64,000 nucleotides of DNA from CAYPLH01 sp964411505 (GTDB lineage Bacteria; Bacillota; Clostridia; CAYPLH01; DUMO01), in NCBI GenBank assembly GCA_964411505.1, contig CAYPLH010000017.1, positions 5,795 to 69,794 of the forward strand, read 5' to 3'. The notes below the pieces were generated by a model that did no database searches, had not been told where the DNA came from, and saw only the letters and a program-made list of their open reading frames with translations. The position numbers were made by a program, and so were the translations under genes. Below, piece after piece: positions 59,549 through 64,000 of this stretch. Numbering within the stretch: position 1 is the stretch's first letter; each line of letters begins with the position of its first letter.

Positions 59549-60283
59549 TTAATAATATACTTGTTTGAGGTAAAGACCATGAGGGGCTACCGTTTTACCT
59601 GCACTCCTGCGGTCCCTGCTTCCCAATATTTTAGGAATATCTGCACTCTTGAGCTTTCCTATCCCAACATCAATCAAAGTACCGGTAATAATTCTGACCA
59701 TATTATATAGAAAACCGTTCCCCGTTATTTCTAAGGTAATAATCTCACCATCACAGGATAAATTTAAATTATAAATTGTCCTTACAGTTGATAAAACACT
59801 GCTGCCAGTTGCCTGAAAGGCTGCAAAATCGTGCTTGCCCAGAAAATGCAATGTAGATTCTCTCATAAGTGAAACTTCAAGAGGTAGCCTTACATGAAGC
59901 TCTTTATTCCTGTAAAGAGCTGATGGATATATAGAATTTCTTATTCTGTATATGTATGTTTTCCCAATTGCATCAAACCTAGCATGAAAGTCGTTATCTA
60001 CCTCCTCAGAATGTTTTATAACAATATCTGGTGGAAGAAGACTGTTTAGTGCATAGGAATATTTTTCAGGTGGAATTTTAGCATTTGAAAAAAAATTAGC
60101 GACCTGACCTAAAGCATGTACTCCTGCATCTGTCCTGCCCGAACCGATAATTTTGCTGGGCTCACCAGTAAGTTTGAGTACTGCTCCTTCAAGAATATCT
60201 TGGATAGCAGATGCGTTCTTTTGACTCTGCCAGCCATGATAATTTGAACCGTCATATTCTAATATAAGCTTAATGTTTTTCAC
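59549..60283 (-). CDS. truA: tRNA pseudouridine synthase A
   Basis: The 244-aa enzyme has the TruA motifs: LEYDGSNYHGWQSQKNASAI, the catalytic GSGRTDAGVHALGQVANFF and FLYNMVRIITGTLIDVG. It converts U38-U40 of the tRNA anticodon arm to pseudouridine. It lies upstream of rplM-rpsI, a common clostridial order, and starts 18 nt after the ROK kinase gene, so those two are probably co-transcribed. Confidence 0.97.
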   Translation of the reverse strand: MKNIKLILEYDGSNYHGWQSQKNASAIQDILEGAVLKLTGEPSKIIGSGRTDAGVHALGQVANFFSNAKIPPEKYSYALNSLLPPDIVIKHSEEVDNDFHARFDAIGKTYIYRIRNSIYPSALYRNKELHVRLPLEVSLMRESTLHFLGKHDFAAFQATGSSVLSTVRTIYNLNLSCDGEIITLEITGNGFLYNMVRIITGTLIDVGIGKLKSADIPKILGSRDRRSAGKTVAPHGLYLKQVYY

Positions 60284-60301
60284 GAAAAATCACCTAAATT
60301 A

Positions 60302-61252
60302 TCAGCCTTCTCTTCCGATCATGGCAGCACCTATTATGCCTGCATCATTGCCCATCTTTGCTTCTAGAATTTTTGTCTTAGGTTCTCCCTTAAAATATAT
60401 ATTGTCATAGACTATCTTTTTAAGCCTTCCCAGTAGATTTTCTCCCTCTTTTGAAACACCACCGCCAACAACTAGCACTTCGGGAGTGAAAATATTTATA
60501 AGATCAATTATTCCCTCAGCTATGTATTTTATATATTGCTCAACTACCTGTGAGCCTGTTTTATCGCCTTCACGTTCAGCATCAAAAGCCGTCTTAGCAT
60601 CAATATTGTCAAGATTGCCTTTAACTAATGTATTTATAAGCGATTCGGGGTTTTTAAAAGCTGCCCGTTTTGTCTGTGCTATTAGTCCAGTAGCTGAAGC
60701 ATATACCTCCCAGCATCCTTTTCTGCCGCATGTACACTCTTTGCCATCACTTAAGATGACTGTGTGACCGATTTCTCCCGCCGCATCATTAAATCCACTG
60801 TATACCTTGCCCCCAACAACAATTCCCCCTCCAACACCAGTTCCCAAGGTAATTGTAATTGAGTTTTGAGTTCCTATAGCTGCTCCTGCAACATTTTCAG
60901 CTAATGCTGCACAGTTCGCATCATTTTCTAAAAACACAGGCAGATCAATATACTTTCTCAATTCATCAGCAATAGGAGCATTATGATAACCAAAGTTATT
61001 TGCATATATTAATATTCCATCCTTTTTATTAATTGATCCAGGAAGCCCTATCCCAATATATTCAAAGTCGCTTACGAAAAGTTTTTGAGCTTTTATGAGG
61101 CGAAGAATCAACAAACCCATATCCTTTACAACTTCCTCATAGCCGCGTTCCCTATATGTCGGTATGCTGTCTTTGCTAATTATATCTCCTTTTTCATTAA
61201 CAATACCTACCGCTATTTTTGTTCCACCCATATCTACACCAATATAATACAT
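60302..61252 (-). CDS. ROK-family sugar kinase (glucokinase-like)
   Basis: The 316-aa protein begins MYYIGVDMGGTKIAVGIVNE (ATP-binding DxGGTK) and has FLENDANCAALAE, the sugar-binding GHTVI, and the ROK zinc motif CTCGRKGCWEVYAS (C-x-C-x4-C). It should phosphorylate glucose or a related hexose or N-acylhexosamine with ATP. The ATG at 61250-61252 is taken because the upstream in-frame codons have no family match. It is the first gene of the truA unit. Confidence 0.9.
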   Translation of the reverse strand: MYYIGVDMGGTKIAVGIVNEKGDIISKDSIPTYRERGYEEVVKDMGLLILRLIKAQKLFVSDFEYIGIGLPGSINKKDGILIYANNFGYHNAPIADELRKYIDLPVFLENDANCAALAENVAGAAIGTQNSITITLGTGVGGGIVVGGKVYSGFNDAAGEIGHTVILSDGKECTCGRKGCWEVYASATGLIAQTKRAAFKNPESLINTLVKGNLDNIDAKTAFDAEREGDKTGSQVVEQYIKYIAEGIIDLINIFTPEVLVVGGGVSKEGENLLGRLKKIVYDNIYFKGEPKTKILEAKMGNDAGIIGAAMIGREG

Positions 61253-61855
61253 GATAAACTCAACGTCCCCCTTCAATCATTCTTTGTTTTTCCTATCACA
61301 CTTATATAACCAACTTCTGCTTTGTTCAACATGCATAAATCTTTTTAAAGTAGCCTTCACCACTGAAGTCTTAGGCTTGAAACTTACACTACGTCCAACA
61401 TAATCTTTTCTAATTCTACTGCCAATGTCCTATATTCTATAACTTTTTGCTTTTTGCCCATGTTGTTGCCCGATCAACTTAATTTAATATTAATTATACA
61501 CTTGATGCTTAATACTTGGCAAATCAAACCGGAATAAAAAATACTTTTTCAGCATGACAAAAACAAATAGAGTGAAACAGGGCATTCAGGCTTTGTTTCA
61601 CTCTATTGTATAATCAAATTGTGGATTATTCCACTTACACTAAAGAATATTCACTCCTCTAACTCTTTCAGATCAAAAATCAAAATAACATTCATTAAAT
61701 CTGCATAACATGTGGACTTTATGGATTTTAATTTTGCCACCGAATGTATCACAACAAGTATTAATTTTTACAGATTTTATTTTTTTGCAGATGCAAGGTT
61801 ACTACGGATTTCACCAAGTGTTTGATATTTTTTCTTTCCTATTTGCTATTACCCT
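61253..61855. other. Long non-coding gap between the ROK kinase and the VapC-like gene
   Basis: No gene is seen on either strand. The one clear structure is the inverted repeat at 61566-61607. The sequence from 61608 to 61855 is AT-rich and featureless, at the 3' end of the vapC-like gene. Confidence 0.5.
61566..61607. terminator. Inverted repeat, candidate bidirectional terminator
   Basis: AATAGAGTGAAACA (61566-61579) and TGTTTCACTCTATT (61594-61607) are perfect 14-bp complements. No long T run follows, so it is a weak terminator at best. Confidence 0.5.
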
Positions 61856-62251
61856 TTATATCCATTGTTCAATAGTTAAACCTTTTATATTTACATAGTG
61901 TTTTAAATTATTAGTAATGAAAGTGCCTTCTTTACTAATAACAATAGAAGCAATTAATATATCCGCATCACTTATAGTTACTCCACTCTTCCTTAAAGAA
62001 CTGTATATATCGGATGCTATTTCAATGGAGCTGTTATCCAGATAAATAACATCCAGATACTGAAGAACTTCTTTGAATTTGTTCTCCTTAGTTTGAGCAC
62101 TTCTATATTTCAGCCCTTTTAATATTTCATAAGAATTAATACAAGTTGTAGCCAGTTTTTTATCTGCCTCTATGCACTCTTTTATTTTTTCATATACAAC
62201 TTTATTCCCATTAAAAAAGTATGATAGTATATCGCTATGTGAAAATTTCAT
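61856..62251 (-). CDS. PIN-domain protein, VapC-like toxin
   Basis: The 131-aa protein has the PIN layout: HSDILSYFFNG at the N-terminus, INSYEILKGLKYR (conserved Glu), ISDADILIASIVIS (two acidic residues) and TFITNNLKHYVNIKGLTIEQW. VapC toxins are Mg-dependent RNases. The first conserved acid, normally the D of 'LDTDIL', is His5 here (SHSDIL), so activity may be reduced or the adjacent Asp7 may substitute. Its start overlaps the antitoxin-like stop in ATGA, as in vapBC operons. Confidence 0.82.
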   Translation of the reverse strand: MKFSHSDILSYFFNGNKVVYEKIKECIEADKKLATTCINSYEILKGLKYRSAQTKENKFKEVLQYLDVIYLDNSSIEIASDIYSSLRKSGVTISDADILIASIVISKEGTFITNNLKHYVNIKGLTIEQWI

Positions 62252-62475
62252 AAAACATTATCTCTCCCGAATGAAAATTCTTTTCTCTCTTCAATTATCT
62301 TTTCAATAGATTCAACATCATCTTCATTGAAGATATTTGCATACTTCAATAAACCATGTTGGCAGTTATCCGCAGGTTCAATAAAAGTTATTGCCACAAT
62401 ATATTTCCCCTTAACTGGTATAGGCTCCAGCAACTTGAATTCTTTCCCATCATATATGGCTTTAATAGCTTGCAT
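62248..62475 (-). CDS. Small VapB-like antitoxin
   Basis: The 75-aa protein starts MQAIKAIYDGKEFKLLEPIP, a beta-strand start shared with AF2212-like/VapB-type antitoxins, and ends acidic and helical (SIEKIIEERKEFSFGRDN), which would wrap the PIN toxin. The ATG is chosen with AAGGTG at 8 nt. It overlaps the PIN gene by 4 bp. The pair forms a type II toxin-antitoxin module by layout; an actual interaction is inference. Confidence 0.7.
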   Translation of the reverse strand: MQAIKAIYDGKEFKLLEPIPVKGKYIVAITFIEPADNCQHGLLKYANIFNEDDVESIEKIIEERKEFSFGRDNVL

Positions 62476-62573
62476 AATAATCACCTTCTTTCAAAGAAAC
62501 TTAACACATAAATTATATAATGTTTCAATTTACGTCCCTGTGTGTTGGGCGTTTCCTTTTGATGATATTATTA

Positions 62574-62752
62574 TATCATGAATTTCGAAGAAATTGCATG
62601 ATATAATTGCGCATGCGCGTTTTTTGCTTTAGCAAAAAAAATCGCACGCGCATAAAATCCGCCGGAGGCATATAATATCCTCGGCAACGAGGATGTTATA
62701 TCATGAATTCAAAAGAAATTACATAATGTAATTGTGCATATTCAGTTTTTAT
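62574..62752. repeat. Duplicated palindrome-rich segment with hairpins
   Basis: Two diverged copies of a unit (62574-62627 and 62698-62752) share ATATCATGAATT, then AGAAATT.CAT.AT and TAATTG.GCAT. Between them lie a perfect TTTTTTGC-TTTA-GCAAAAAA hairpin, GCGCATGCGCG facing CGCACGCGC, and ATCCTCGGCAACGAGGAT. It fills the 545-bp gap between the antitoxin gene and the XRE-DUF3990 gene. The origin is unclear: remnant of a mobile element or a regulatory region. Confidence 0.55.
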
Positions 62753-63020
62753 ACACATTGTGTGAAAAAAACGCCCTTGTATCAAGGGTTTAAATAACCA
62801 ATCGTTAAATTTTTACTGCATAATTAGGGAAAAATATTTTTTTGCAAGCTTTTTTAAATAAAAAAAAGCCTTATTTTGCTGTATTGCAGTATTGGAGATG
62901 ATTTTTCATGAAAGAAAAGCTACCTCTGAATAGACACTTTTTATCGGTAAAACTCTTGCAAGCGAAAACAACATATGTTATAGTAATCACAAAACAAATG
63001 TTATATGGTGGATTATAGAT

Positions 63021-63869
63021 ATGGATATTTCGGAAATGATAAAAGAGATACGAAAGCGGACAGGTGATAGTCAAAAGTCATTAGCTGCTGCGCTGAACGT
63101 CAGCTTTGCCACGGTCAACCGATGGGAGACTGGTCGCTGTGAACCGGCCCCCATTGCCATTGACGCTCTTCGTGCTTATTGCGGGCAACGCGGAATTGAC
63201 TACGCTGAGTTCGAGGGAAATATAATCCGTACCGTGAATGAAACAGTTACCCTTTATCATGGCTCAAAAAGCGGTATTATCGGAGATATTCAGCCGAATA
63301 GCCGAGAGTATTGTGATTTTGGTCGCGGTTTTTACATGGGCACAGAACGAATGCAGCCTTTGACATTGATATGCAACTTTCCAAACGCGAGGCTTTATAC
63401 AATACGCGCCAATTTAACCGGACTGCGTATATTGGATATAGAGGTTGGCATTGACTGGGCTTTGCTGATCGCTTATCACAGGGGGAAAATGGAATTAGTG
63501 AAAGGCAGCGACATCTACCAAAAGTATGCCAGCATGGCAGACGGTTGCGATATGATCATCGGGTATATCGCAAATGATAGGATGTTTGTAGTGCTGGATC
63601 GTTTTTTTTCCAGCGAAATTACAGACATCGCTCTGGTTCACAGCTTGTCTGCCCTAAAACTGGGCAAGCAATATGTGGCGCTGACCCAAAAAGCATGCGG
63701 TCAAATTGAGATCATTGAGGAAAAGTCGTTGGGAGAATCGCAATGCAGTGCACTGCGTCTGGAAAGTGAGACACAGCGGCAAGAAGGCATTCACCAGGCA
63801 GATGATATTTGCCGGAAATACCGCCGTGAGGGTCGCTTTTTTGATGAAATTATTGGCGGAGGTGTATGA
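63021..63869 (+). CDS. XRE HTH domain fused to DUF3990-like domain
   Basis: The 282-aa protein starts with a Cro/cI HTH (residues about 3-57: MIKEIRKRTGDSQKSLAAAL, VSFATVNRWETGRCEPAP). Residues about 75-230 fit DUF3990: VTLYHGSKSGIIG, FGRGFYMGTERMQPLTLIC, YQKYASMADGCDMIIGYIAN and VVLDRFF. The domain is related to ADP-ribosyltransferase-like folds, judging by the H-G-S and FGRGFY motifs. The ATG start gives the HTH intact. It is GC-richer than the neighbouring core genes. A second gene starts right after its stop. Confidence 0.82.
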   Translation: MDISEMIKEIRKRTGDSQKSLAAALNVSFATVNRWETGRCEPAPIAIDALRAYCGQRGIDYAEFEGNIIRTVNETVTLYHGSKSGIIGDIQPNSREYCDFGRGFYMGTERMQPLTLICNFPNARLYTIRANLTGLRILDIEVGIDWALLIAYHRGKMELVKGSDIYQKYASMADGCDMIIGYIANDRMFVVLDRFFSSEITDIALVHSLSALKLGKQYVALTQKACGQIEIIEEKSLGESQCSALRLESETQRQEGIHQADDICRKYRREGRFFDEIIGGGV

Positions 63870-64000
63870 ATGGTAAAAACTTTAAACAGGTTTGAGCGTC
63901 AGATTTGTGACATTCAGGGACGCCTATTCGAGTTGTCTTTGAAAAAGGACTTAGACTCTGAGGATTTCATTCAAAAGTTTATGAATAGCAAGACCTGTGA
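63870..64000 (+). CDS. Small DUF3791-like partner (cut off by window edge)
   Basis: An ATG directly follows the TGA of the XRE-DUF3990 gene, with GGAGG at 7 nt. It opens MVKTLNRFERQICDIQGRLF and continues FELSLKKDLDSEDFIQKFMN through SKTC to the edge. Small proteins of the DUF3791 type or similar helical proteins often follow DUF3990 genes. Tight coupling suggests a two-gene module; the remainder is outside the window. Confidence 0.6.
   Translation, partial: MVKTLNRFERQICDIQGRLFELSLKKDLDSEDFIQKFMNSKTC

Noticed and set aside
1..64000. CRISPR array, tRNA genes, prophage or complete insertion sequence
   Set aside because: No regularly spaced direct repeats, no cloverleaf tRNA sequence, and no integrase, transposase or phage structural gene was seen.

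Overview
The window looks like a chromosomal segment of an AT-rich, low-GC Gram-positive anaerobe of the class Clostridia. The evidence is the gene content and order (tig-clpP-clpX-lonB, tsaE-tsaB-rimI, rplM-rpsI, a T-box in front of tyrS, BioY behind a BirA box), the Clostridia-type one-carbon genes fhs, fchA and folD, strong GGAGG ribosome binding sites, and frequent TTG/GTG starts. A species cannot be named from the sequence alone.

Layout. Positions 1-5570 hold a GC-richer, minus-strand train of accessory enzymes, several joined by 4-bp ATGA overlaps: two GNAT acetyltransferases, a 2H phosphoesterase, a histidine phosphatase, a small ferredoxin, a TIGR04076-GNAT fusion, a NUDIX-APH-kinase triple fusion and a decayed nucleotidyltransferase. 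Positions 5806-9760 are an arsenic operon (arsR, permease, redox protein, frameshifted ferredoxin, arsM, acr3) with its own promoter and candidate ArsR boxes. Then come ssrA and smpB (10096-11189), an opp-type peptide transporter with a lipoprotein and a small membrane protein (11527-20371), a rhomboid protease, a Cys-rich protein, and a cluster of DnaA boxes (22583-22665).

Positions 22811-31194 carry tsaD, lonB, a phosphohexomutase, clpX, clpP and tig. After a phosphoesterase, the plus strand carries T-box-tyrS, fhs, fchA, folD and bioY (32840-39059). The minus strand then has gatZ, two sulfatases, an amidohydrolase, a second Lon-family protease, rimI-tsaB-tsaE and a SNF2 helicase. Accessory genes follow: a DUF4143 ATPase, a small XRE regulator, and a restriction-modification locus with two methyltransferases and a broken endonuclease. 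Next are rpsI, rplM, truA and a ROK kinase, then a VapBC-like pair and, at the right edge, an XRE-DUF3990 gene with a partial second gene behind it.

The most unusual content lies between genes. A ~210-bp repeat family is present in three full copies (23968, 32513, 38148) plus a 58-bp derivative (11454). All full copies share a core that would fold as a three-way junction. Their outer arms differ between copies but stay complementary within each copy. A second ~190-bp hairpin family (52888; half copies at 39169 and 20650), a 34-bp palindrome family and REP-like hairpins occupy other gaps. I see no tRNA gene, CRISPR array, complete insertion sequence or prophage.
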